Source: Candidatus Cloacimonetes bacterium HGW-Cloacimonetes-1 (lineage in GTDB: Bacteria > Cloacimonadota > Cloacimonadia > Cloacimonadales > Cloacimonadaceae). Taken from it: DNA of 58,067 nucleotides. Under the pieces are notes generated by a model. That model was not told the origin of the DNA. It was given only the letters and a program-made list of their open reading frames with translations, and did no database searches. Positions 34,801 to 43,111 of this stretch are shown here, one piece after another. The stretch's first letter is position 1. Each line of letters begins with the position of its first letter. The position numbers were made by a program, and so were the translations under genes. The DNA is taken from contig PHBQ01000003.1 of the NCBI GenBank assembly GCA_002841975.1, positions 1 through 58,067 of the forward strand. The letters run 5' to 3'.

Positions 34801-37800
34801 TAAAAGCAATGTATTTACCTGTTCCGGTGTAAGCAGCAAGGCTGATGATGTGCTCTGTCCACAGCACATTCGGGGTGATGGTCTGCACTGCGGTAAAGCT
34901 TGCCGCATTTTGGGGATCCGTCATCACACCGACGACCAGGGTAGTGTTGTCCGAAATCAGATGTGCCCTGAACTTCGTACGAACGGTATTGGTCGCGATG
35001 TTATTTGCCAGAGGAGGAGCGATCAGGATCATAGAGGCTGTAGCGTCATTACCGCTATTGGTGAAAACACAATTCGGAGCACTGAAGGCACCGGAGTTTG
35101 TAGTGGCTATTGAGGCGACACTATTTGCTGGAGTGACAGATTTGCTCCAGGTGATCGGTAAAGTCGGAGCTATCACTGCATCGAAGTTTTGAGTGTAGGG
35201 CAGAGCCGTGATCGTGGGATCGATGCAGGTTCCTGTCAAAGCTACGGTATGCGCAGTACGATTGGGATTGGAGCGCAAACCGGAACGAGTGGTGAGGTTA
35301 TCATTAATCGTGATCGTGGCGGTGGGAGTCCCCACTGCTGTGGGGATGTAGCGGCCCACAAAGCTAATGCTCTGACCGGTGTTTAAGTTTGCCGGGAGGG
35401 TTGGTATGTTTTGAATGGTAAACTGAGTGTCACCGGCAATGCTGATGGAATTTATTGTCAGAGTGCCACCTCCGACATTCATGACCGTAAAGGTCTGATT
35501 GTGGGTGGTGTTGAGGAGTACGGTTCCATAGTTTTTGGAAGCCGGGCTGACCATAAAGATGGGATTGGGACTCAATGGCGTCATATGAAGTGTGGTCTTG
35601 GGGAAAATACCGCTGAGAGGGGCTTCCGGAGGTGGCGCCGCAGGATCGTATTGGGTACCATCACTTTGGATATTACGGCTACGATTGGTTCCTACTGTCT
35701 GTGCCAGGAAATTGTCCGAACTGCTGAAATACTGTGTATCCATGGGACGGTTCACCATCATTACCAGGTTGCCACCCCCATAGCTATATGGAATCTGCAG
35801 CGGGATGCTGATTGTATTGGCACCGCTGGGATAGTTTACGTTCCCGTCATAGACCAGGGTTAGTTGCGTTGAGGGAATCCAGCCTCCACTCAAATCCGCC
35901 TGTGTGGTTGAGCCTAACCAGATCTTGGTCGGTTTATTCGGCAGATCTGTAATAAAGTTGTTGTAGAAAGAGAGGCTGCTGATATGCCCATAAGCTCCAA
36001 TCTCTTCCGGATAATAGAGAGTCTCAAAGAGGCTGTTTTTCCAGAACATATCGACCGGCATACGTGCCATAATGTCACCATTACCGATAGTGACAGTCAT
36101 CATACCTTCCGGCATCACGGTTACAGGGAGCACAGGGGAGTTGTCGTTGATCGGGTTTTGATCTCCGGTCAGGATCACCTTGGCATAAATGCTGGTTGCA
36201 CCTTGCACTGTAGGTGTCCAAGAAAGGGGGATCTGCACCGTTGCGGCAGGAGCAATTGAGGTCCCTGGCACTGAAGCAAGCTCTATGTTGTTGCTGTTGT
36301 ACAATTTGACCTGATAGTTGGCTTGCGTGACTGTACCCCAGTTGTAAACAGACGTAGTATAAGTCGTTAGGGTTCCTACCGAGGGGGTAGAATTACCTGT
36401 CAGAGTGAGGCATGCCAAATCGTTCTGGGGAATCACTTCCAGCATGATATTGTCCAAGTCTATCGTCTGATAGGAAGCGGTCATCCCATGTTTGAAGGCT
36501 ACATAGCGTCCTGTGCCGGTATAGGCGGCCAAGCTGACAATATGCTGAGTCCAGGTGCTGGTCAAGGGTAAAGACTGCACCAACTGGAACGTGGCAGCAT
36601 CCAAGGGATTTGTCATCACGCCTATGGAAAGTGTTGTCCCGGCTTGCGTTGCTTTTGCCCGTAAATTTACTCTGGTAGTGTTTGTGTTGATCGTATTGGC
36701 ATAAGGAGGAGCGATCAGGATCAAGGTCGCTGCAAAATCCGAACCGCTTGCCATCTCTACACAATTGGGAGTGCTAAACGGAGCATTTGTCACAGTTTTT
36801 ACATAAGCGTTTTGAGTAGTAACCACTTCATATTTTTGCCACTCGATCGGGAGAGCCGGAGCTACTACATTGTCAAAGGTCTGTAGCTGGGGCAATGTGT
36901 AGATCGTGGGATCCACACAGATACCGGAAAGGGCAATGGTCGAAGTCAGCCGCTGCCTATTGTCTGCAATCGTGATGGTGGCATTGTGCGTACCGGGAGC
37001 GGTAGGGAGATATCTGCCCACAAAGGTAATACTCTGTCCGGTATTCAAACTGGCGGGAAGCGTGGGAGGATTTTGAATAGTAAAGAACGGGCTTCCTGAG
37101 ATCGAGACACTGCTAATGGTCAGAGTGCCACCTCCACCATTTACAAGGGTGAAAGTCTGGTTATTGGTACTGTTCATGAGCACTGAGCCAAAGTTTTTGG
37201 AGCTGGGGCTTGTGAACAATATCGGGGTCGTACCCATAGGTGTTATCGTAAATGTCGTTTTCGGGAACGAACCGCTAAGCGTGGCATCTGTAGGAGGCGT
37301 AGCAGGATCAAAGGTGGTTCCATCTGCTTGCACCTTACGGCTACGATTGGGGCCAACTGTCTGAGATAAAAACTTGTCACTGGAGCTAAAGTATTGGACA
37401 TCGAGCGGACGATTTACCATCATCACCAGATTCCCACCTGTATAGGTATACAGGTTTTGCAAGGGAATGGTAATATTATTCTGCCCCACAGGATAGTTCA
37501 CGTTGCCATTATAGACCAGGGTCAGTTGAGTAGATGGAATCCAGCCGGCACTCAAGTCCGCCTGCGTGGTCGTGCCCAACCAGATCTTGGTGGGTTTGTT
37601 GGGAAGGGATGTGACAAAGTTATTGTAAAAGGTCAGAGACGTGATATTTCCCAGCATCGTTATTTCCGTGGGGTAATACATGGTCTCGAACAGACTGTTC
37701 ATCCAGTACATATCGACAGGGATGTTGTCAAGTTGATCACCGCTACCCACAGTAACAGCTATGACTCCTGCAGGCATCACGGTGATGTTTAAACCTGCAG

Positions 37801-38764
37801 ATTGGTTGTTTGCGGGATTGCCGTCACTCGCAAGATTAACCTTACCGTAGATCATCACTGGACCTTCCACTGTGGGATTCCAGGGGATAGTAAATGCTTG
37901 CACGGCATTGGGCTGGATCAAAGTACCTGCTACTGATGCCAAGGTGGTTCCTGCACTATTTACAATAGTTACAGTATAGTTACTCTGCGGAGACGTTCCA
38001 CGGTTGCGAACTGTAACCGTATAGTTCGATGCTGTCCCGGCAGTAGGAGTAAGATTACCGGTGATCGACTGCGCTGCCAGATCGTTGGGGGTGGCGACTG
38101 CAGGGATAAATTGCAACACGGTTCCACTGGCAGGTATTGTCGAGATGTTGCCATTTTCGACTGTTGTCGAGACTCCGACCCCGGGAGTATAGCTGTAAAA
38201 CCAGTTCGTGTTCCCGGGGGACATATTGATGCCAATGGAAGCTGAGGGGCTGTTTGGTGTGCCCGTAAAACTGCCATAGCAAAACTCAACTTTCCCATTT
38301 TCATACATTTTAACCTGGAAATTGAACGAATTGTCTCCACTATAATTCCACTTCACCGCAGAATACTGCATCGTAAATATGCGATTGGGCGCAGTTCCGG
38401 AAGACAAGTACATTGCCGTGCCAGCCACCAGGCTGAGATCGTCCCACAAGGGTGCCAGCACCGGCATCGTGCCCGTGGAGGTGAGCGCATTGGACAGATT
38501 GTTACTGGTGAAAGTGCTGCCAAGCCCTACCCATCCGTTGGAGGATACCATTACATTGGCATAGTTGTTGTCTCCGTAGGGAAAGCTGAAGCCAATGGGG
38601 ATAGCGGGAGATAACTCATCATCGGTTTGAATCACTTCAATTGCTGTACCGGTAATAGGGGTGTAGGTACCGGTAGTGGTGGTAAAAGAATAAAAATCAT
38701 CAATTCCTGCGTAACTAAGCGCCACTGTAAACAGCAGCAGCACGAGCAATGCAATTCTTCTCAT
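31820..38764 (-). CDS. Giant modular surface protein with triplicated modules and sorting domain
   Basis: 2314 residues from ATG 38764. AAGGAG lies 7 bases upstream, and the longer frame from TTG 38779 would place that site inside the gene. After a signal peptide comes an N-terminal domain with GFSFPYGDNNYANVMVSSNG. Three homologous modules then start with NDLA (about nt 38088, 36427 and 34731), each about 555-565 residues, the third shortened. A module holds a CARDB-like strand set, a region with PVDM(Y/F)xxNSLFET(M/L)YYP and NKPTKIWLGTTTQADL, an ASPM/Hydin-like domain (SSKNFGSVLMNSTNNQTF) and a jelly-roll. Afterwards come regulatory-like domains, a cleaved-adhesin-like domain (FEAVSFPPQSWNQ), another regulatory-like domain and a YPNPFNPETTI sorting domain. 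An adhesin or matrix role is inferred. Confidence 0.9.
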   Translation of the reverse strand: MRRIALLVLLLFTVALSYAGIDDFYSFTTTTGTYTPITGTAIEVIQTDDELSPAIPIGFSFPYGDNNYANVMVSSNGWVGLGSTFTSNNLSNALTSTGTMPVLAPLWDDLSLVAGTAMYLSSGTAPNRIFTMQYSAVKWNYSGDNSFNFQVKMYENGKVEFCYGSFTGTPNSPSASIGINMSPGNTNWFYSYTPGVGVSTTVENGNISTIPASGTVLQFIPAVATPNDLAAQSITGNLTPTAGTASNYTVTVRNRGTSPQSNYTVTIVNSAGTTLASVAGTLIQPNAVQAFTIPWNPTVEGPVMIYGKVNLASDGNPANNQSAGLNITVMPAGVIAVTVGSGDQLDNIPVDMYWMNSLFETMYYPTEITMLGNITSLTFYNNFVTSLPNKPTKIWLGTTTQADLSAGWIPSTQLTLVYNGNVNYPVGQNNITIPLQNLYTYTGGNLVMMVNRPLDVQYFSSSDKFLSQTVGPNRSRKVQADGTTFDPATPPTDATLSGSFPKTTFTITPMGTTPILFTSPSSKNFGSVLMNSTNNQTFTLVNGGGGTLTISSVSISGSPFFTIQNPPTLPASLNTGQSITFVGRYLPTAPGTHNATITIADNRQRLTSTIALSGICVDPTIYTLPQLQTFDNVVAPALPIEWQKYEVVTTQNAYVKTVTNAPFSTPNCVEMASGSDFAATLILIAPPYANTINTNTTRVNLRAKATQAGTTLSIGVMTNPLDAATFQLVQSLPLTSTWTQHIVSLAAYTGTGRYVAFKHGMTASYQTIDLDNIMLEVIPQNDLACLTLTGNSTPSVGTLTTYTTSVYNWGTVTQANYQVKLYNSNNIELASVPGTSIAPAATVQIPLSWTPTVQGATSIYAKVILTGDQNPINDNSPVLPVTVMPEGMMTVTIGNGDIMARMPVDMFWKNSLFETLYYPEEIGAYGHISSLSFYNNFITDLPNKPTKIWLGSTTQADLSGGWIPSTQLTLVYDGNVNYPSGANTISIPLQIPYSYGGGNLVMMVNRPMDTQYFSSSDNFLAQTVGTNRSRNIQSDGTQYDPAAPPPEAPLSGIFPKTTLHMTPLSPNPIFMVSPASKNYGTVLLNTTHNQTFTVMNVGGGTLTINSISIAGDTQFTIQNIPTLPANLNTGQSISFVGRYIPTAVGTPTATITINDNLTTRSGLRSNPNRTAHTVALTGTCIDPTITALPYTQNFDAVIAPTLPITWSKSVTPANSVASIATTNSGAFSAPNCVFTNSGNDATASMILIAPPLANNIATNTVRTKFRAHLISDNTTLVVGVMTDPQNAASFTAVQTITPNVLWTEHIISLAAYTGTGKYIAFKHTATGAYQGIFLDDIAFEPIPQNDLAALQLSGNVTPSIDMASNYTVSIYNWGTVAQSNYTVKLFKTGDIEVSSVPGPAINPAQTMQVTVPWAPTTAGPTSIYAKVVLAGDQIPTNDTSNSLNIEVQSAGIYVLTIGVGDQTARKPVDMYFMNSLFETLYYPAELGNTIGTFTALGFYNNFVTDLPARPTKIWMGTTTNADLSAGWIPSTELTLVFDGNVNYPAGQNLINIPLQTPYLYLNGQNVVVMVQRPMDTSYYSSSDVFYCQTGTELRARNAYSDGTGFDPASPPDATASGQFPKTSFFIIPGGVGHLNGTILGIGNQPLPDVNIQFATGGYSTTTNAQGQYNIQNILHETYQVSFSHHGYITNNQTVVIPEDETVVLNLTMLQMPIVNVTGTIFASNTGAGLAGAGIHLAGYDNYNVTTNAAGTFSIPEVYANNAYNYTIICPGYQNATGIINVGATNYSMGTMTLNEIAYAPGHVLAEITNNTSVNVTWQAPDPTTLELSEDFEAVSFPPQSWNQTVTNIGPMNTAGVYPTWCGFGTVNIDGDPAVPTSGIRQAGLWWSYDHQDEWLITPQFNCPPSAYLTFDTYATLGSTNGDHYYVKISTTEGQNWTVLWDASAQTAGTNYYASPISVDLSLYEGMPVKLAWHAVDPPTNDGLWNVWCIDNIYIGNAVTTVRFADSFTTRSGASRSALPLAMIPTTNPSRAVELGIARSKPRHNYAQPFIGKQIGDNPQRTINYKVWRLIAGQESEENMWTLLTPTAQANLNLSDNNWSTLADGTYRWAVKAVYTGNVLSVPSFSNPVVKEILIGSIAGVCRNPQNQPVPGVTITAGTYTATTTSSGAYNLSLPVGTYTVRAAKNGYLSVVTPSVIVNASAVTTLNFTMVPGVGNDDQVIPIVATELNGNYPNPFNPETTISYAIKDRTHVRLEIYNTKGQLIRILVNQEQPTGRYDIVWNGRDNNNTTVSSGMYIYRMNAGSYVCTRKMLLMQ

Positions 38765-39082
38765 GTTGGACTCCTTCAACTGTATTATTAGTATATATTT
38801 TCGCCGTTATCCGGATCCTGCGCTCTGGCACAGGTCTCGGACTTTCCGGTAATATCATCTATTTTAGTTAGGTGTCTATACAACTTTGATTACGTGTCGC
38901 AGGATGCCAATCCTCCGCAAAACGAGAAGAGAAACACATTGAAATGTCTAAACAAAACATTCAGTACTGTGATGCATAAATAAAGCCAAATAATAAAATT
39001 TATTCTGCTTTATCTGCTCCCGGATAAATAAATCTGAGGGGCAGAGCTGTTACCCGGGATAAGCTCCGGAGTTATTCCTTTC
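38765..39082. other. Intergenic gap upstream of giant protein gene
   Basis: 318 bases holding a repeat D copy (38896-38918) and AT-rich sequence that presumably includes the promoter of the giant gene. Downstream of the TetR stop I see no clear terminator. No gene. Confidence 0.5.
38896..38918. repeat. Short palindromic repeat D, copy
   Basis: gtcgcaggatgccaatcctccgc: the palindrome AGGAT-gccA-ATCCT is shared with the copies at 28.7, 45.3 and 57.6 kb. This is the only copy without element A nearby. Confidence 0.55.
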
Positions 39083-39817
39083 CTAAATGGGGTTGTTGAC
39101 CAACAGCCCTCTCTTCAGAATCGTGCTAAGCGTCAGTTTCCATTCTTCCCACACAGTTTCATCCTGAAAGTCACGCTCATTTATCATCGCTATCAGAGGT
39201 GCAAGATAGATCGCGCTATATCCGATGGCCAGCAGGCATTCGCGGACAGCTTCGGTCGGTAGTTTTACTGCCTTTCCTGATTTGACGGCGATTTCATAGG
39301 CGTCGTGGAAATGCATATATGCTCCCAAAGGCCCATGTTCAGATACATTTCGGAGTGCAACTCTCAAATGCGCTGCTCCGTCTGCAATCTCGTGGCGGAG
39401 TAATGATGCCCACTGTGGATTATCATGCAATACAGTCATCAAACGGATGGGAATATCAATCAGTAAATCTTCTTGGGATGATTGGGTAGGATTATCGCCA
39501 AAGATCACTGCCAACATTGTCATTCCTTCAAATTTTAGCACCGCTTCATAGAGATCTACCTTGCTGCCAAAATAGTAATGGAGCATTACTTGCTTTACAC
39601 CAGCCAGATCCGCTATTGCCCGAGTCGTGGTATCTTTGAATCCATTTTCTGAAAACAGTTTTGTCGCTGCATCAAAGATCTTTCCTTTGGGAGTATCCGG
39701 ATCAGGTAAGTCAGGAATTCTATCCTCTATTTTACTCTTAGTTCCGTTGTTGTAAGCTATCAGGTCCGCTTCTGTTGGAAATTTTTCCAGAACTGGTCTG
39801 CGCATTTCAGGTGTCAT
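39083..39817 (-). CDS. TetR/AcrR-family transcriptional regulator
   Basis: 244 residues. Residues 46-92 carry the DNA-binding domain (KIFDAATKLFSENGFKDTTTRAIADLAGVKQVMLHYYFGSKVDLYEAVL). The C-terminal ligand domain is about 140 residues. The first 45 residues form an unusual N-terminal extension with EADLIAYNNGTKSKI and a Pro/Asp-rich linker (IPDLPDPDTPKG). GGGAGG 7 bases before the ATG supports this start rather than one at the domain edge. It is divergent from the OmpA operon, so autoregulation and control of that operon are plausible. Confidence 0.88.
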   Translation of the reverse strand: MTPEMRRPVLEKFPTEADLIAYNNGTKSKIEDRIPDLPDPDTPKGKIFDAATKLFSENGFKDTTTRAIADLAGVKQVMLHYYFGSKVDLYEAVLKFEGMTMLAVIFGDNPTQSSQEDLLIDIPIRLMTVLHDNPQWASLLRHEIADGAAHLRVALRNVSEHGPLGAYMHFHDAYEIAVKSGKAVKLPTEAVRECLLAIGYSAIYLAPLIAMINERDFQDETVWEEWKLTLSTILKRGLLVNNPI

Positions 39818-40293
39818 TTATCGGCCTCCCGCCTTTTTTTTGTCTTGGTTCAATAAACCAAGCTATTGCAAATTGACCAATGCAATTATCTATACTGTCA
39901 AGTGACAATGTAAGGGCTAATCTGTCAATAGCAATTTTTATTATGGGCAAATTTCTGTTTCACGAGTGTTTATACGTGTGATCCATCTGGGGAACATGAT
40001 ATCTTTGATTGTCGAACCACCTGCCGCATAGCAATGTTACGTTTTAAGAGAAATAATAATTTGCATTTCAGAACAAACAGAGTATTATGTCATGTGATAG
40101 TGTCAAACGAATTACTCTTTTGGTTTAGTCTCTCTACAGTCACCCTCATGCACAATTATTGAGTCCTTGCTTAGAGCCCTCGCTTTGAATCATCTTTAAT
40201 AAATTCTTTGCATACTTGTTTCCGCAAAGAGCCTGTTGTTTAAACAAGTGTTTTTGATATATGAATACAAGAACACCTACACGAGGAGAATAC
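39818..40293. other. Divergent regulatory region tetR / ompA-like operon
   Basis: 476 bases, AT-rich, with several palindromes. 39844-39862 is CTTGGTT-CAATA-AACCAAG, inside the tetR leader. 39896-39907 is TGTCA-AG-TGACA. 40236-40247 is TTGTTTAAACAA. A weak promoter-like pair (TTGCAT 40061-40066, 16-base spacer, TATTAT 40083-40088) faces the OmpA gene. No coding sequence. Confidence 0.5.
39844..39862. promoter_or_regulatory. Perfect inverted repeat, candidate TetR operator
   Basis: CTTGGTT-CAATA-AACCAAG, with 7-base perfect arms, 27 bases upstream of the tetR ATG. The position and symmetry suit autorepression by the adjacent TetR protein. The TGTCAAGTGACA palindrome 34 bases further on is an alternative operator. 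Confidence 0.4.
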
Positions 40294-42060
40294 ATGAACA
40301 CAAAATACTATATCCTACTGATATTGATACTTACAATGTCATTTAGCTTTGCCTATGCCACATCCACAGAATCTGTATGGGGCTTTGGTCTGGAAGGCGG
40401 AGTAGCCCTGGGTGACAACGCAGTATCAGAAGAAATTTGGGTTCCGACCGGTCGCGGATTTATCCAGGCGAACTTATCCAAAGTGTTTCAAACACAATTG
40501 GGCGTAAGCTTCCTTCCGGTCAAAGCAGAAAATAGTTATTATACCAAATCCTTGATGGGAGATTTCCGTCTCATCTTTATGCCTTTTAACAACGATGTAT
40601 TATCACCCTTCATTTATACAGGCATAGGAGTCTCCAAGGATATGAAAAACGGAGATTCTGATTTCTGTCCCGTGGTGCCAATTGGCTTTGGCGTCCAAAC
40701 CAAACCGGACAGCAAATTTGCAATTAACCTCCATGCCGATTACAACATATCGTCCGACAAGTTTGACGGTATTATGCGCCAAGATGGCGACCTCAACCGG
40801 ATTACCAATAAAAAACATGACGGATTCTTCACTGTGATGCTGGGATTTGTGATCTCTAACCCCTTTGCGAAGAAGGCGGTGGTGGTCGAAGCTCCGGTAA
40901 TAGTCGAAGAAGTGAAACCCAAAGATACCGATGGTGATGGTATCAATGATGACGTCGAACTATCGACCTACAAGACAGATCCCAATAAAGCTGACACCGA
41001 TGGTGATGGCTTATCTGACGGCTTGGAAGCTTTACGTTACAAGACTGATCCGCTCAAAGCAGATACCGATGGTGATGGCCTGAGTGACGGTGCAGAAGTA
41101 AACCAATACAAAACAGACCCCACCAAAATTGACACTGATGGTGATGGTCTCAATGACTATGCCGAAATCAATGTTTATAACACCAATCCCTTAAACATCG
41201 ATACCGATGGCGGTGGATTGAATGACGGTGCCGAAATCAAAGCAGGAAAGAATCCTCTGGATCCCAAAGACGATGTGGACAAACCTGTGATCGAAAAGAA
41301 ACCTGAACCCGTCGTAGTCCCTCCTCCCAAACCGGATATGAGCTTGATAGACACCGATGGTGATGGCCTCAAGGACATCGACGAAACTCAAAAGTACCGC
41401 ACCGATCCCAACAAAAAAGATACCGATGGTGACGGCCTATCCGATGGCGAAGAAATTCTCACCTATCGTACCGACCCTTTACTTGCGGATACCGACAGAG
41501 ATGGTTTGAACGATGGTCTGGAAGTAAATCAGTACAAAACTGATCCTAATAAGGCAGACACCGATGGTGATGGCCTGAACGACTATGCGGAAATAATGAC
41601 CTATCGAACAGATCCCCTCAAGATCGACACTGACGGAGCCGGCATGAATGACGGTGCAGAAGTGAAAGCCGGTAAGAATCCCTTGGATCCCAAGGACGAT
41701 TTACTGGACATGACCAAGGGAAAGAAAGTCGTACTGGATGGCATTATGTTCGCCTCCGGTAATGCCAAAATCGTGGGCAGTTCCGAAACGATCCTAACAA
41801 AAGTCTATGAATCCTTAGTGGCAAATCCTGACGTCGATGTGTTAATTATAGGACACACCGACAGTGTAGGTAACGAAGACAGCAACCGGGAACTATCTAC
41901 CAAAAGAGCACAAGCCGTAAAAGACTGGTTAGTAGAAAAAGGCATCAGCTCTTCACGTATCAAGGTTGTCGGTAAAGGCGAAGCAGAACCTATCGCTTCA
42001 AACGAAACCAGTGATGGTCGCGCCAAGAACCGCAGAATCGAATTTGAGGTTCAAAACTAA
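40294..42060 (+). CDS. OmpA-family protein with thrombospondin-type-3 calcium repeats
   Basis: 588 residues from ATG 40294 (GAGGAG 5 bases upstream; the frame runs to 40261). A signal peptide (about 1-22) is followed by an 8-strand-sized beta-barrel domain (about 25-205). Ten repeats of about 23 residues, xDTDGDGLxDxxE...YxTDP, then form two blocks of five. Each block ends in a unit with KAGKNPLDPKDD, and a Pro-rich spacer separates them. The last 110 residues are the peptidoglycan-binding OmpA_C domain (IIGHTDSVGNEDSNRELSTKRAQ...GKGEAEPIASNETSDGRAKNRRIE). It tethers the outer membrane to the cell wall, with a calcium-stiffened spacer. First gene of a small operon. Confidence 0.93.
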   Translation: MNTKYYILLILILTMSFSFAYATSTESVWGFGLEGGVALGDNAVSEEIWVPTGRGFIQANLSKVFQTQLGVSFLPVKAENSYYTKSLMGDFRLIFMPFNNDVLSPFIYTGIGVSKDMKNGDSDFCPVVPIGFGVQTKPDSKFAINLHADYNISSDKFDGIMRQDGDLNRITNKKHDGFFTVMLGFVISNPFAKKAVVVEAPVIVEEVKPKDTDGDGINDDVELSTYKTDPNKADTDGDGLSDGLEALRYKTDPLKADTDGDGLSDGAEVNQYKTDPTKIDTDGDGLNDYAEINVYNTNPLNIDTDGGGLNDGAEIKAGKNPLDPKDDVDKPVIEKKPEPVVVPPPKPDMSLIDTDGDGLKDIDETQKYRTDPNKKDTDGDGLSDGEEILTYRTDPLLADTDRDGLNDGLEVNQYKTDPNKADTDGDGLNDYAEIMTYRTDPLKIDTDGAGMNDGAEVKAGKNPLDPKDDLLDMTKGKKVVLDGIMFASGNAKIVGSSETILTKVYESLVANPDVDVLIIGHTDSVGNEDSNRELSTKRAQAVKDWLVEKGISSSRIKVVGKGEAEPIASNETSDGRAKNRRIEFEVQN

Positions 42061-42104
42061 TGACTCTTCTACGCATAAGAATCAAACCCCTGAAGGGAGG
42101 TTTT

Positions 42105-42368
42105 ATGAAACACTACTTCCAAAAATTAGCCTATTCCATGGCGATGCTGATCTTTCTCTTAGTGACCAGCAGCTGTGCACTGATTGTCTCAGAACCTGTA
42201 CATCCCCGGCACAGACAACGCGTCATTTGGATAGAGGATGTCTCATACAGGCAGGTCTATTACATTCATAACAACAATGTAGTAATTGTGAGCCAGGAGC
42301 CCGAGTACCACAAACCTCACAAAAACAAGAAACCCAAAGGGAACAACGGAAACCATCACGGGCATTAA
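42105..42368 (+). CDS. Small lipoprotein, basic C-terminus
   Basis: 87 residues from ATG 42105, with GGGAGG just upstream. The frame runs back to 42060, where it overlaps the OmpA-like stop. The lipoprotein signal ends in the lipobox TSSC. The mature part has a short Arg/His segment (HPRHRQRVIWIEDVSYRQVYYIHNNN) and a Lys/His/Asn-rich tail ending GNHHGH. The family is not recognised. It sits 44 bases after the OmpA-like gene and is probably co-transcribed. It could bind peptidoglycan, LPS or metals through the basic/His tail, but that is speculation. Confidence 0.7.
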   Translation: MKHYFQKLAYSMAMLIFLLVTSSCALIVSEPVHPRHRQRVIWIEDVSYRQVYYIHNNNVVIVSQEPEYHKPHKNKKPKGNNGNHHGH

Positions 42369-42394
42369 ACCCAAAACAAAAATATGAGAGTATG

Positions 42395-42421
42395 CGGGAG
42401 TCGGGCAAGATCCGATTCCCG
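42395..42421 (+). promoter_or_regulatory. Intercistronic hairpin
   Basis: CGGGAGTCGG-GCAAGAT-CCGATTCCCG, a 10-bp stem with one G-U pair, without a T-tract. It lies 27 bases after the lipoprotein stop and 39 bases before the next ATG. More like an RNA-stability or processing hairpin inside an operon than a terminator. Confidence 0.45.
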
Positions 42422-42459
42422 TATCTTAAACCATTCAAACTAATAAAAAGGAATACAAA

Positions 42460-42960
42460 ATGAAACGCTTACTATTTACAATGTTTCTCTTAGTCGTAGC
42501 CGGTGCTGTTTTTGCACAGTGCCCGATTGCAAAAGGTCAAAGCCAGTTTAACGCAGGTGTTGGTTTCTCAAATTGGGGAGTCCCGGTGTATATGGGTTTA
42601 GATTATGGTATCCACAAAGACTGGACCATGGGTGGTGAATTGTCTTATAACTCCTATCACGAAAAGCACCATGATCATTATTACGATCACTCAATCATCG
42701 GTATTTCCGGCAATGCCAACTACCATTTTAATCACATCCTGGAGATTCCAAGAAACTGGGACTTTTATGCCGGGCTAAACCTGGGTGTATATGTCTGGAA
42801 TTCACCGGAAGACTATGATGGCTCACACACCACAGGCCTCAAACTGGGCGCACAGATCGGGGGTCGTTTCTACTTTACGGACTCCTTTGGTGTAAACCTG
42901 GAATTAGGTGGTGGTAATGCCTTCAACGGTGGAAAATTCGGAATATCCATAAAGCTATAA
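42460..42960 (+). CDS. Outer-membrane beta-barrel protein
   Basis: 166 residues with a signal peptide (about 1-19, VVAGAVFAQ). The mature part alternates aromatic and glycine residues in short strands (FNAGVGFSNWGVPVYMGLDYGI, WDFYAGLNLGVYVW, GLKLGAQIGGRFYF, FGVNLELGGGNAF) and ends in a strand GKFGISIKL, as in 8-stranded barrels. A His-rich extracellular loop (YHEKHHDHYYDH) could bind metal. AAAAGG lies before the ATG. It is probably the third gene of the OmpA operon, with the hairpin at 42395 between. The exact family is not recognised. Confidence 0.75.
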   Translation: MKRLLFTMFLLVVAGAVFAQCPIAKGQSQFNAGVGFSNWGVPVYMGLDYGIHKDWTMGGELSYNSYHEKHHDHYYDHSIIGISGNANYHFNHILEIPRNWDFYAGLNLGVYVWNSPEDYDGSHTTGLKLGAQIGGRFYFTDSFGVNLELGGGNAFNGGKFGISIKL

Positions 42961-43111
42961 TCCTACCATTCTCCTAGTAGAAAGACCGTTGCACGTTTAA
43001 GTACTGCTTGTGAGTGAGCTCGATTTTGATAATCTACGGCTCGCCCATCCTACACCCGATTATTCAGCGATCTTTTAAATTAAGACATTTAGAATATCCC
43101 GGGAGGATATG

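Noticed and set aside
34684-38340. Open frames on either strand opposite or within the giant surface protein gene
   Set aside because: They are frame shadows of a strongly coding repetitive gene with no start signals of their own.
39956-39971. Possible second parS (TGTTTCACGAGTGTTT)
   Set aside because: Only the left half fits; the right half breaks the palindrome, so ParB binding is unlikely.
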